Positions 52,642 through 61,566 of a stretch of DNA of 64,000 bases are shown in pieces. The DNA is taken from NCBI RefSeq assembly GCF_007748115.1, contig NZ_CP036289.1, positions 1,488,001-1,552,000 of the forward strand, in the 5' to 3' direction. A program made the translations under genes and the position numbers. Position 1 is the stretch's first letter; the number at the start of each line of letters is the position of its first letter. The notes under the pieces were generated by a model. The model saw only the letters and a list, made by a program, of their open reading frames with translations. It had not been told where the DNA came from and searched no databases. The DNA is from Bremerella volcania (GTDB lineage: Bacteria; Planctomycetota; Planctomycetia; Pirellulales; Pirellulaceae).

Positions 52642-55182
52642 ATGAAGGCTCGCCCACGCTGGTCGAGATGGATCGCTGTTGCTGCATTTTTCGTGGTGCT
52701 GAGTACCGCTGCGCCGTCGCTCTTGGCTCAGCATAATATTTTGCTGGTGACCTCCAACGATGGCAGTGTAACGAGTGAAGAATCTGCCCGGCGTTCGACT
52801 TTTCAGACGTGGGGACATACCGTGACCACGATTTGGGCCGGGGCGTCGCAGACGACGTTCAACAACGCTTATGCATCCGTGGACTTGGCCTACATTCCGG
52901 AAGATGTCGATAGCTCGACTCTCGGCACCAAGCTTAGACTGGCTCCTATCGGTGTGATCAATGAAGAGTCGCAGCTTGACGATGAATTGGGGTTTTCCGA
53001 CACAGGAGGTAGTGAACGTTTTGCAACGCAGATCTATGTTCCAAGTTTGGGTTACAGCATCACCATTGTTTCGTCCACTCAGCCCCTCACGCAAATGAGT
53101 GGCAATCTGGCTCCTGGGTTGACCGTAGAAGGACGGACAAGCTCTAGTGGTGCCATCACGGCGGCAACTTTAGAAGTTGGCGCTACTTTGGCCAACACCC
53201 TGCTCAGTAATTCAAACGCTGCCGGCCGACGTGTCCGTTTGCCGATCGCTGGAAATAGTTTTCAGTGGTCGTCCTTGAACAGCACAGGTTATACGTTAGT
53301 TCAGCAAGCGATTGCCTTCGCAGCAGCGTCAAGTGAGCAACTAGAACTTCACTGGCAGCTCGACGAGGGATCGGGAACGACTCTCAGCGACGTTTCAGGC
53401 AACAATCGCCACGGCTCGTTTCAGACCGGGACTCCGACATGGGCCACGGGACCGAGAGACGGAGCCCTTGATTTCAGTGGATCGAATGATGCTCGCTCCA
53501 ATGCTACCTTCGATCCGCCAGCGCGGGGGACGGTCGCTTTCTGGATGAAACGGGATAATTCGGTCAGCAGTACCCAACGAATACTCGGTGTGTCGAACGA
53601 CTGGGAAATTCGCATGGAAACGGATGGCCTTGTCACGTTCGATCTGGGGGGATCTGGCACGGCCAGCGGATTCGTGACCAACAGTTCCTTAATGGTGGTC
53701 AATCGTTGGTATCACGTAGTGGGCGTTTACGACACGGTCGATGACACCTATGCGATTTATATTGACGGCCAACTCCATAAGACCGGTTCCTACAACCTGG
53801 TGGACCAAGGGGCCAACTATCTTTCGCTGGGAACGCGGACCGGTTCGAGCGAACGCTTTGATGGAACGGTCGACGACCTGCGAATCTACAATTACGAACT
53901 CGATGCCCAGGAAGTTGCTGAGTTATACGGACTGGTCGGGCATTGGAAGTTTGACGAAGGAAGTGGCAGCGTCGCGGCAGATAGTACGGCTTTCGGCAAT
54001 GATGCCACGATCAATGGCGCGACCTGGTCGACCGACTGCGCCGGCAATACGATTCTGTCCTTCGACGGTTCCGGCGACAACGCCCAAACCAATTCCAACT
54101 TCGCGCCTCCTGCGGAAGGGACGATTGCGTTCTGGTTCTTAAGTACGGATCCAACGGCTTCGCATCAGCGGCTGTGGGGCGTCGGCGGCGACTACGAAAT
54201 GCGTCAGGATACCGATGGCGTTGTGTACTGCGACATCACATCGGATGGGGCTGGGGGCGGTTTTTATTCCGATCCGCTGATGGGGGCGAAGTGGTATCAC
54301 TTCGTCGCCGTGTACGACACAAGCGATGATAGCTACGCGATCTACATCGATGGCCAGTTGCATAAGAGCGGCATTTCCGCGAATAACTTAGCGTCGCAAT
54401 CGGCCAATCGACTTACTTTCGGAACACGCACTGGCTCATCCGAATACTGGCAAGGGGCGATGCGCGATTTCCGGATCTATAACCGCAAGATCCTGACCTC
54501 CGAGATTCTGGAGTTGGCCGGGGTGATTGCTCATTATGAACTGGACGAGACAAGTGGATCGATCGCCTACGACTCGACCTTGGCAGGCAATCATGCCACG
54601 TATATTGGTGCACCAACGCTTGCCGTCGGCGGGCCGAACTCGGCTGAACTGGGAACGGCCGTCGAACTAGATGGCTCGACGCAATACGTCACCAGTGGGA
54701 AGAGCTTGCTCAATGGGCTAAGTCAATTCACGATCGCCGGCTGGATCTACTTCGACTCGCTCACGGCAAATCGTTCGTTCTTCGGGCAGAACGACGTAGT
54801 TGAACTGGGCATCAATGGCGCCGACGGACAGATCCACATATGGACGGCGAACGGGGGCTCGTTCTACACGGCCGGTACCCTTTCCACAGGGCGATGGATC
54901 CATGTCGCCGCGGTGGGTGATGGGAGCTCACTTTCGGTCTACGTGAATGGAACGCTCCTTCACATGGAAGGCAGTTCGATTGGCAGTGGCACGTACGGCA
55001 GCAGTAGTTCGTACTTTAAAATTGGCGAAGGTGTTTACGCTCCTTCCGGAGACTACCTGGATGCCCGCGTCGACGACGTACGTGTCTATAGCCGCGCGCT
55101 GTGTGCCTCGGAAATCCAAGCCTTATCATCCGGCCAGGTTACCCAGGGTGTCCGAATCATCCGCTGGACCGAGATTCAATAG
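52642..55182 (+). CDS. Secreted protein with three LamG domains
   Basis: 846 residues from ATG 52642 (GGAGAAGG upstream). After the signal peptide (RWIAVAAFFVVLSTAAPSLLAQ) there is an alpha/beta domain of about 200 residues (NILLVTSNDGSVTSEESARRSTFQTWGHTV), which looks like a cleavage-associated ThuA/flavodoxin-type fold. Three concanavalin-A-like LamG domains follow, starting at LHWQLDEGSGTTL, VGHWKFDEGSGSVA and IAHYELDETSGSIA, each ending in a DDLRIYN, RDFRIYN or DDVRVYS strand. No C-terminal anchor or cohesin. Likely a surface glycan-binding protein. Confidence 0.9.
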   Translation: MKARPRWSRWIAVAAFFVVLSTAAPSLLAQHNILLVTSNDGSVTSEESARRSTFQTWGHTVTTIWAGASQTTFNNAYASVDLAYIPEDVDSSTLGTKLRLAPIGVINEESQLDDELGFSDTGGSERFATQIYVPSLGYSITIVSSTQPLTQMSGNLAPGLTVEGRTSSSGAITAATLEVGATLANTLLSNSNAAGRRVRLPIAGNSFQWSSLNSTGYTLVQQAIAFAAASSEQLELHWQLDEGSGTTLSDVSGNNRHGSFQTGTPTWATGPRDGALDFSGSNDARSNATFDPPARGTVAFWMKRDNSVSSTQRILGVSNDWEIRMETDGLVTFDLGGSGTASGFVTNSSLMVVNRWYHVVGVYDTVDDTYAIYIDGQLHKTGSYNLVDQGANYLSLGTRTGSSERFDGTVDDLRIYNYELDAQEVAELYGLVGHWKFDEGSGSVAADSTAFGNDATINGATWSTDCAGNTILSFDGSGDNAQTNSNFAPPAEGTIAFWFLSTDPTASHQRLWGVGGDYEMRQDTDGVVYCDITSDGAGGGFYSDPLMGAKWYHFVAVYDTSDDSYAIYIDGQLHKSGISANNLASQSANRLTFGTRTGSSEYWQGAMRDFRIYNRKILTSEILELAGVIAHYELDETSGSIAYDSTLAGNHATYIGAPTLAVGGPNSAELGTAVELDGSTQYVTSGKSLLNGLSQFTIAGWIYFDSLTANRSFFGQNDVVELGINGADGQIHIWTANGGSFYTAGTLSTGRWIHVAAVGDGSSLSVYVNGTLLHMEGSSIGSGTYGSSSSYFKIGEGVYAPSGDYLDARVDDVRVYSRALCASEIQALSSGQVTQGVRIIRWTEIQ

Positions 55183-56133
55183 TCAAATGGCGCGACCCAC
55201 AATGTTCTTCAGCGCCGGCCCCACCTCGGGGAACTGAAACGTAAATCCTTCGCTGGGCAATCGTTCGGAACGTACGTAACGGCCATAAAGCGCCAGGTTC
55301 GGATCCGTTTTCAGCAGCCAGGGTGCCCCCAGACGAACCATCCACGCAAACGCAGGCAGGCCGAACCGGACGCCCAAAGCGTCGCGTAGGGCTTGCATGA
55401 ACTCGACTTGCGAGACTGGGTTAGGAGCCGAAGCGATGTAGATACCTTGCATGCTGTCCTGAGTCAGCGCTTGTTGGAAAAGACGATTCAGATCGTGTTC
55501 GTGTATCCAACTGAATCCTTGTTTACCGGAACCGACACGGCCGCCGAGCCCCAATCGTGTGAGGAGACTCAAGCGATCAAGAGCACCGCCACCCGCACCG
55601 CGGTTTCGACCGACGACGAAGCTGGTTCGAAGCACTACGCCGCGCTGCGCGGGAAGCTTCGCGGTGTGGAACTCCTCTTCCCAGGCCTTGCCCACCAAGG
55701 GTGCCAGGCCGATCCCCAGTGAAGAGCCTTCGGTGCAGATCGCTTTCGGCGGATCGCCATAAATGTGGGCCGTTCCCATCTGCACCCAAACAGGCGGCGG
55801 CTGGTCGATGGCTCGTACTGCCAGGCCGAGGACTCTGGTCGACTCCACGCGTGAGCGAAGGATTTCATCTTGGTGATCGGGGGTTTTAATGCAGTCGACC
55901 GTGCGCCCTGCCAGGTTAACCATGCCGAGTGCTCCGCCTAAGCAATTCTTCCAATTACCGAGGGTTCGACCATCCCAGGCAACATGTTTCCAGGGGCCGT
56001 CACACTTGGGGGCACTGCGCGAAAGAAGAACCACCTCGTAGTCGTTTTCGTGGAGGTGATGAGCCAGCGAGATGCCCAGGAAACCACTACCGCCTGCGAT
56101 GACGACTCGGCGAGGGTTGGGGGTGGTGGTCAC
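55183..56133 (-). CDS. TIGR01777 family NAD-dependent epimerase/dehydratase-like protein
   Basis: 316 residues from GTG 56133, chosen for AAGGAAG about ten bases upstream (outer frame starts at 56169). Extended SDR fold: GGSGFLG near residue 13 for cofactor, the strongly conserved [15 protein letters not shown], and a C-terminal DUF1731 part ([41 protein letters not shown]). The family includes E. coli YfcH and plant cell-division-linked relatives; its reaction is not known. The canonical SDR Tyr is not evident. Divergent from the metallo-hydrolase gene. Confidence 0.9.
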   Translation of the reverse strand: MTTTPNPRRVVIAGGSGFLGISLAHHLHENDYEVVLLSRSAPKCDGPWKHVAWDGRTLGNWKNCLGGALGMVNLAGRTVDCIKTPDHQDEILRSRVESTRVLGLAVRAIDQPPPVWVQMGTAHIYGDPPKAICTEGSSLGIGLAPLVGKAWEEEFHTAKLPAQRGVVLRTSFVVGRNRGAGGGALDRLSLLTRLGLGGRVGSGKQGFSWIHEHDLNRLFQQALTQDSMQGIYIASAPNPVSQVEFMQALRDALGVRFGLPAFAWMVRLGAPWLLKTDPNLALYGRYVRSERLPSEGFTFQFPEVGPALKNIVGRAI

Positions 56134-56278
56134 GGACGGTGCTTCCTTGGGGCGATGCTTCAGCTGCAAGAGGATAACCGTACCTGGTTGAGCCAGGCAA
56201 CGCTCAGGATGACTTACCTGCGCGCGTTTATCGCTTTATTCTGTAGGAACACTCACGCTTTACCTTGATCGCACCGCT

Positions 56279-56974
56279 ATGCCTATCGTTCATCCTGGAA
56301 TCCTGGAGGTCCGTGCCCTGGGACTGAACTTCTTCGTCCTGCGGGATGACAAGGGGCTTTACGTCATCGATGGTGGGTTTATCGGAGGCTGGCGATTGTT
56401 CCAGCACGCGCTGCGGCAAGAGGGTTGGCAAGACGAGCCGGTCCGCGGTGTCATCGTCACGCATGGCCATCTCGATCATATCTTGAACGTCTCCCACCTG
56501 GCCAAAGCGTATGGGGCCTGGATCGCGGCACCCCGATTGGATGCCGATCATTACGCCGGTCGCCCGAAGTATTCAGGCCATTCCCGCGTGACCGGCTGGC
56601 TTGAAGCCGTAGGGCGCGTGACGCTCGCTTACCACAAATTCAAGCCAGATCATTGGCTGGACGACGGGGATCGGCTCGAGATCTTTTCCGGCGTCCAAGC
56701 CGTTCACTTGCCAGGGCATACCCGCGGGCACATGGGATTCTGGTGGGAAGAGCAGGGGATTCTGTTCACAGGCGATTTGTTTGTCAGCTACCGCGATCAG
56801 GCCCGGCTGCCGCTGAACATCTTCAACATCGATTCCGAGCAAAACGTGCGCAGCATTCAGACGGCACTGGCGATCAATCCCCGCGGAGTCCTGCCCAATC
56901 ACGGAAATCTTGCCTCGCCGGAAGAACATCTTTGTCGGCTTAAGAAATTGTTCGAGCGGTTATCGGATCACTGA
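56279..56974 (+). CDS. MBL-fold metallo-hydrolase
   Basis: 231 residues, metallo-beta-lactamase superfamily. Zinc motif THGHLDH with His62, His64, Asp66, His67; a further His in AVHLPGHTRGHMGFW and Asp in FTGDLFVSYRD complete the site; the last His is in LPNHGN. Glyoxalase II-like size, but the substrate is undetermined. No signal peptide, so cytoplasmic. Its end overlaps the convergent sugar porter by 7 bases. Confidence 0.92.
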   Translation: MPIVHPGILEVRALGLNFFVLRDDKGLYVIDGGFIGGWRLFQHALRQEGWQDEPVRGVIVTHGHLDHILNVSHLAKAYGAWIAAPRLDADHYAGRPKYSGHSRVTGWLEAVGRVTLAYHKFKPDHWLDDGDRLEIFSGVQAVHLPGHTRGHMGFWWEEQGILFTGDLFVSYRDQARLPLNIFNIDSEQNVRSIQTALAINPRGVLPNHGNLASPEEHLCRLKKLFERLSDH

Positions 56975-58323
56975 TGAATGCCCAGTTGCCGCTCGATTTC
57001 TTCCAGGGGAACTCCTTTCGTCTCAGGCATCATCAATAAGACCCAGATAAGCTGCAGCACCATCATGCCGCAGAAGATGCCAAACACGATTGCCGGGGCC
57101 AATGCGTTGACCAAGTAGGGAAAGACGAGCGTCAGCGTGGCCGCGAAGAACCAGTGCGTGAAGCTGCCGAGCGTCTGGCCACCGGCGCGGTAACGATTCG
57201 GGAAAATCTCGGAAATGAAGACCCAGATCACCGCTCCTTGCCCGATGGCGTGCGCCGCGATGAAGGCGAAAATACAGGGAGGGACGATCGAGTAATACTC
57301 GCTCTGAAACGCCCACGCGCACAGTCCCAGCGAGCCGATGTAACCGATCGAACCAATGATCATCAACGTGCGGCGTCCCAGGTGGTCGATCAGGGCCAAG
57401 CCCACAAACGTGAAAATCAGGTTGGCCACGCCAATTCCCACGGAAGTCAACAAGGCGGCTTCTTCGCCGAGGCCTGTCATCTCGAAGATTCGCGGAGCGA
57501 AGTAAAGCACCGCATTGATTCCGGAGAGTTGATTGAAGAAGGCAATCAGAAAGGCCATCATCATCGGCACATGCAGCTTGGCTTGCCAGATGCTGCCAGC
57601 CGCCATTGTCTGCTGGGCGGTGATCTCGATTTCGTCGGCTACCGCTTCGACGTGACCGGGCGAGTCTTCTGGCATGATCTGCCGCAGGATCTCGATCCCT
57701 TTTTCGCGTTCTCCCTGGCGGGCTATCAACCAGCGAGGGCTCTCGGGCAGAAAGAAACAGAAGAGCGAGTAGACGAGTGCGGGAACCGCTTCGACTCCCA
57801 GCATCCACCGCCATGCGTTGTTGACTTCCCCTTCGGCGACCGAACTGGCAAACCACTGCGCAATCAGTGCGTTCGAGAGGAATGCGATCAGGATTCCAAA
57901 GACGATATTAAATTGGAACATGCCTGCCAGCTTGCCGCGGTTTTGTGGCGGCGAGATTTCGGAGATATACAGCGGAGAGGTTACCGTCGAGATCCCCACC
58001 CCGAGGCCGCCGATAAACCGAGCGAGCATGAAGGAATAAGGATCATTCGCCAGGGCTGACCACACGGCCGATACCAGGTAAAGGATGCCGATCGATACCA
58101 GGGTCTTTTGGCGACCGAAGTGATCGGTCGGCCAGAAACCAACCATCGAGCCGATGACGGTTCCCCACAAGGCGGCACTCATGGCCAGACCATGCTGAAA
58201 GTCCTTGAGCCCCCATAACTGCTGGATTGTCTTTTCGGCGCCAGAGATCACGACCGTGTCGAAACCAAACAGAAAACCGGCCAAAGAAGCCGTTACCGAC
58301 CAGAAGATGATTCGATGGAGCAT
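56968..58323 (-). CDS. MFS sugar porter
   Basis: 451 residues, 12 predicted helices, sugar-porter (galactose/xylose/arabinose-H+ symporter) family. Signatures: GFLFGFDTVVISGA in helix 1, GFWPTDHFGRQKT and later ALIDHLGRRTLM in the loops, RFIGGLGVGISTVTSPLYISE, PESPRWLIARQ after helix 6, FFNQLSGINAVLYFAP in helix 7 (the QxxGxN-type sugar site), and the C-terminal PETKGVPLEEIE. The sugar is not predictable beyond that. Single gene, inner membrane. Confidence 0.94.
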   Translation of the reverse strand: MLHRIIFWSVTASLAGFLFGFDTVVISGAEKTIQQLWGLKDFQHGLAMSAALWGTVIGSMVGFWPTDHFGRQKTLVSIGILYLVSAVWSALANDPYSFMLARFIGGLGVGISTVTSPLYISEISPPQNRGKLAGMFQFNIVFGILIAFLSNALIAQWFASSVAEGEVNNAWRWMLGVEAVPALVYSLFCFFLPESPRWLIARQGEREKGIEILRQIMPEDSPGHVEAVADEIEITAQQTMAAGSIWQAKLHVPMMMAFLIAFFNQLSGINAVLYFAPRIFEMTGLGEEAALLTSVGIGVANLIFTFVGLALIDHLGRRTLMIIGSIGYIGSLGLCAWAFQSEYYSIVPPCIFAFIAAHAIGQGAVIWVFISEIFPNRYRAGGQTLGSFTHWFFAATLTLVFPYLVNALAPAIVFGIFCGMMVLQLIWVLLMMPETKGVPLEEIERQLGIHQ

Positions 58324-58560
58324 TTCAAGGATACGGGGAAGATTAGGTAAAGAGATGAAGGCTGGATCGCGTGTCGTTGGATGAGTTCGCCAGATTCTCC
58401 CACACTCACGCCGCCTAAAAAAGGGTTTTCTTCCCCAGATGTGCCTGAATTGCCCTGTTAGGTGTGGTCGCGCGAGGGCTCTTCACCTGTTATCCTTTAC
58501 AAACTGGGTTACACTAATTCGATTACCTTCATGGTCGATTTCCTGGCAGGAAGAGTTTAG

Positions 58561-59886
58561 ATGAAGCTAGCAGTCATAGGCACAGGCTACGTCGGTCTGG
58601 TTACGGGGACCTGTTTCTCGGATTTGGGTAATGAAGTCACGTGCATCGACGTCAATCAGGCCAAAGTGGAAGGCCTGAAAAAAGGCATCATCCCCATCTA
58701 CGAGCCAGGCTTGTCGGAACTGGTTCTGCGAAACCATGAAGAAGGTCGACTTCAGTTCACGACCGACGCCGCTGAAGTGATCCCGGACGCCGATATTGTG
58801 TACATCGCCGTCGGCACGCCGCAATCCGATAGCGGAGCGGCCGATCTTTCTGCCGTGTGGAAAGTCGTCGAAGGGATTGCGCCCCATCTGCGAGAAGACG
58901 CGTTGGTGGTCGTGAAGAGCACCGTCCCGGTCGGCACGAACGGCAAAGTTTACGATATGCTCAAAAAGCTATGCGGCCGCGAAGTCAACGTGGCGAGCAA
59001 TCCCGAGTTCCTGAAAGAAGGCTCGGCTATCTCGGACTTCATGTACCCCGATCGCGTCGTCTGCGGCGTGCGTAACGAAGCGGCCGAGGAATTGCTGCAG
59101 ACGCTGCATGCCCCGCTGGTTCGCACCGGCAAGCCGATCTTGTTCATGAGTCCCGAAAGCTCGGAACTGACGAAGTACGCCGCCAATGCCTTGCTGGCCA
59201 CCAAGATCAGCTTCATCAACGAGATCGCCAATCTCAGTGAAAAGGTGGGTGCCGACATCAACGATGTGCGGATCGGCATGGGGCATGATCAGCGGATCGG
59301 TTTTCAGTTTCTCTTTCCTGGCTTGGGCTACGGCGGAAGCTGTTTCCCGAAAGACGTCCGGGCCTTAGCCTCTTTGGCTGAATCGCTGGAACTACACCCA
59401 AAGATCATGCGGGCCGTTGACGAAGTCAACGTTCATCAGCGGGCATCGCTGGTTCGCAAGATCGATGCCTTCTATGGCGGCGACGTTGCCGGCAAGACGT
59501 TTGGTGTCTGGGGGCTCGCCTTCAAGCCGAAGACCGACGACATTCGCGAGGCACCGGCACTGGAACTGCTGAGCTACCTGGTCGAAAAGGGAGCGATCAT
59601 TCACGTGCATGATCCTGAAGCGATGGAAAACGTTCAGGCCCAATTCGGCGACAAGATCCACAAGTACTGCAAAAGCGAGATGGAAGCGATCGATGGTGCC
59701 GATTGCCTGGCAATCAACACCGAGTGGAACGAATACCGCACGCCGGACTTCAAGAAGCTGAAGGCCAAAATGACGACCCCGACCATCTTCGACGGACGTA
59801 ACCTGTTCGACCTGGGCACCATGGAAAAGCACGGGTTCACGTACTTTTCGGTGGGACGTCGTCCGGTCGATGTTTCCCAAGCCTAG
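58561..59886 (+). CDS. ugd: UDP-glucose 6-dehydrogenase
   Basis: 441 residues. Oxidises UDP-glucose to UDP-glucuronate with two NAD. Rossmann start GTGYVGLVTG at 7-16, GTP and KSTVPVGT in the middle, catalytic Cys in GGSCFPKDV at about 260, then the WGLAFKPKTDD motif and the second Rossmann half. Full length. It is followed after 42 bases by the UDP-glucuronate decarboxylase gene, so the two steps to UDP-xylose are encoded together. Cytoplasmic. Confidence 0.96.
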   Translation: MKLAVIGTGYVGLVTGTCFSDLGNEVTCIDVNQAKVEGLKKGIIPIYEPGLSELVLRNHEEGRLQFTTDAAEVIPDADIVYIAVGTPQSDSGAADLSAVWKVVEGIAPHLREDALVVVKSTVPVGTNGKVYDMLKKLCGREVNVASNPEFLKEGSAISDFMYPDRVVCGVRNEAAEELLQTLHAPLVRTGKPILFMSPESSELTKYAANALLATKISFINEIANLSEKVGADINDVRIGMGHDQRIGFQFLFPGLGYGGSCFPKDVRALASLAESLELHPKIMRAVDEVNVHQRASLVRKIDAFYGGDVAGKTFGVWGLAFKPKTDDIREAPALELLSYLVEKGAIIHVHDPEAMENVQAQFGDKIHKYCKSEMEAIDGADCLAINTEWNEYRTPDFKKLKAKMTTPTIFDGRNLFDLGTMEKHGFTYFSVGRRPVDVSQA

Positions 59887-59928
59887 TTTGCGGATTGGGA
59901 CTTCACTACAGAGAGTGACCTGAAATCT

Positions 59929-60897
59929 ATGTCTCAGATCAAACGCATTTTGGTGGCCGGCGGGGCTGGCTTTTTAGGATCGCGAATCTGCGAAGAGTTG
60001 GTCGCACAAGGTCACGACGTGATCTGCGTCGATAACTTCTTTACCAGCCAGAAGACGAACGTCGTCGACCTGTTGCCCAAGCCCAATTTTGAGGTCATTC
60101 GTCACGACATCATCCATCCCCTGTGGCTGGAGGTGGACGAGATCTACAACATGGCCTGTCCGGCGGCGCCCGGCCACTATCAATTTAATCCTATCAAGAC
60201 GATGAAAACGTCGGTGATGGGTTCGATCAATTTGCTGGGGATGGCCAAGCGTTGCCGCGCGAAGTATCTGTATGCGTCGACGTCGGAAATCTATGGTGAT
60301 CCCGAAGTTCATCCGCAGCCGGAAACCTATCGCGGCAGCGTCAACACGCTGGGCATCCGCGCTTGCTACGACGAAGGGAAGCGAGCCGGTGAAACGCTGT
60401 GCATGGATTACCATCGCATGAATGGCGTGCAGGTTCGCATCGTGCGTATTTTCAACACGTATGGACCGCGGATGCATCCGTATGATGGCCGCGTGATCTC
60501 GAACTTCATACGCCAGGCCTTTACCGGCGAACCGATCACCATCTACGGCGACGGCTCGCAGACGCGTTCGTTCTGCTACCGCGACGACCTGGTGCGCGGC
60601 ATCCTGAAGATGATGGCAAGCGATCAGGTCGGCCCCATCAATATCGGGAACCCCAAGGAGTTCTCGATCCGACAACTGGCCGAGTTGGTCGTAAAGTTGA
60701 CTGGATCGAAGTCGGAAATCATCTACACCGACCTGCCCGCTGACGATCCCAAACAGCGTCAGCCAGATATCACCTTGGCCAAAAAGCACCTGGCATGGGA
60801 ACCAACCACGCAATTGGAAGAAGGGCTCAAGCAAACGATCGACTGGTTCAAAACGATTGATCTGTCGCAGTATCGCCCCCCGACGCCGAATTTTTAG
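59929..60897 (+). CDS. uxs: UDP-glucuronate decarboxylase (UDP-xylose synthase)
   Basis: 322 residues of the extended SDR family. Converts UDP-glucuronate to UDP-xylose, with tightly bound [12 protein letters not shown] at 11-19, the UXS-type [10 protein letters not shown] loop, [15 protein letters not shown] with the catalytic Ser/Glu, the YxxxK pair at Tyr147/Lys151 in [11 protein letters not shown], and [12 protein letters not shown]. Together with ugd it suggests that the cell makes a xylose-containing envelope or extracellular polymer. No glycosyltransferase follows. Confidence 0.95.
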   Translation: MSQIKRILVAGGAGFLGSRICEELVAQGHDVICVDNFFTSQKTNVVDLLPKPNFEVIRHDIIHPLWLEVDEIYNMACPAAPGHYQFNPIKTMKTSVMGSINLLGMAKRCRAKYLYASTSEIYGDPEVHPQPETYRGSVNTLGIRACYDEGKRAGETLCMDYHRMNGVQVRIVRIFNTYGPRMHPYDGRVISNFIRQAFTGEPITIYGDGSQTRSFCYRDDLVRGILKMMASDQVGPINIGNPKEFSIRQLAELVVKLTGSKSEIIYTDLPADDPKQRQPDITLAKKHLAWEPTTQLEEGLKQTIDWFKTIDLSQYRPPTPNF

Positions 60898-60929
60898 TGC
60901 TTGGGTTTGGGTCGGAAAGCAAAATATTT

Positions 60930-60968
60930 CTTGTCCCCTCTCCCCCGAGGACGGTGGAGAGGGGACAA
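60930..60968. repeat. Dispersed CCCTCTCCC repeat, copy 7
   Basis: CTTGTCCCCTCTCCCCCGAG then GACGGTGGAGAGGGGACAAA: nearly identical centre to copy 2. Located 33 bases after the uxs stop, so it may act as its terminator. Confidence 0.85.
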
Positions 60969-61048
60969 AATGTGAATACGGTAAGCCGACCTTGCTGCCG
61001 CATCCTCGTTCACCAATAATCTCACAAGCGTTGGCTACGCAGTCAGCC

Positions 61049-61090
61049 CCGGACGAGACGCGCCGTACCCGGTCAGGATAAGACGACGCA
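61049..61090 (+). promoter_or_regulatory. Guanidine-III (ykkC-III) riboswitch aptamer
   Basis: The segment starting CCGGACGAGACGCGCCGTAC and ending TCAGGATAAGACGACGC matches, from memory, the guanidine-III consensus (CCGGACGAGGUGCGCCGUAC, then CCGGUCAGGACAAGACGG) with only a few changes. The CCGG elements (61049-61052 and 61069-61072) and the GCGCCGT with ACGACGC pair would make the two stems of its pseudoknot. It sits 41 bases before sugE, a proven target class of this riboswitch, so guanidinium presumably induces the exporter. Confidence 0.88.
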
Positions 61091-61118
61091 CGAAGTAAAC
61101 AACCTCGTGTCGTCATAC

Positions 61119-61124
61119 AAGGAG
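61119..61124 (+). promoter_or_regulatory. Ribosome binding site of sugE
   Basis: AAGGAG with a six-base spacer to ATG 61131. This fixes the start and is the element a riboswitch would expose or hide. Confidence 0.8.
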
Positions 61125-61130
61125 CTTATC

Positions 61131-61454
61131 ATGGCTTGGTGGATTCTATTGGCAGCAGGCCTTCTCGAAGTCGTTTGGGCGGTCGGTCTAAAATACACCG
61201 AAGGTTTTACCCGCTTCTGGCCCAGCTTACTAACGGCGGTCGCTTTGGCCGGAAGTATGTACCTCCTCTCGGTGGCGGTTCGCGATCTGCCGATAGGAAC
61301 CGCCTATGCGGTTTGGGTCGGGATCGGAGCGGCAGGTACCGCCATTTTGGGGATGGTAGTCCTGAATGAACCTGTCTCGCCAATCCGCTTGTTTTTCATG
61401 GCATTACTGGCGATTGCCATTCTTGGCTTGAAGTTCAGCACGGCGGCTGCGTAA
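61131..61454 (+). CDS. sugE: SugE/Gdx guanidinium exporter (SMR family)
   Basis: 107 residues from ATG 61131. Small multidrug resistance fold with four transmembrane helices. Glu13, the conserved central acid of the family, lies in [16 protein letters not shown], whose WAVGLK stretch marks the SugE/Gdx branch over Emr[21 protein letters not shown] is the helix 3 signature. Gdx proteins export guanidinium in exchange for protons as antiparallel dimers. The upstream guanidine-III riboswitch supports this over general drug export. Confidence 0.95.
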   Translation: MAWWILLAAGLLEVVWAVGLKYTEGFTRFWPSLLTAVALAGSMYLLSVAVRDLPIGTAYAVWVGIGAAGTAILGMVVLNEPVSPIRLFFMALLAIAILGLKFSTAAA

Positions 61455-61566
61455 ACGCGTTTCGTTTGTTAAGAATTCATGAAGCTGCTTGTCAGCTTGA
61501 TAGCTATGGGGGTACCTTGCCCGTTGGCATTGGCGTTTCTTAATAGTCCCATCTTGGGAAGTGGAC

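Noticed and set aside
59974..61116. Minus-strand open frame across uxs and the riboswitch
   Set aside because: It overlaps a full UXS gene with intact active site and crosses a repeat and the riboswitch.
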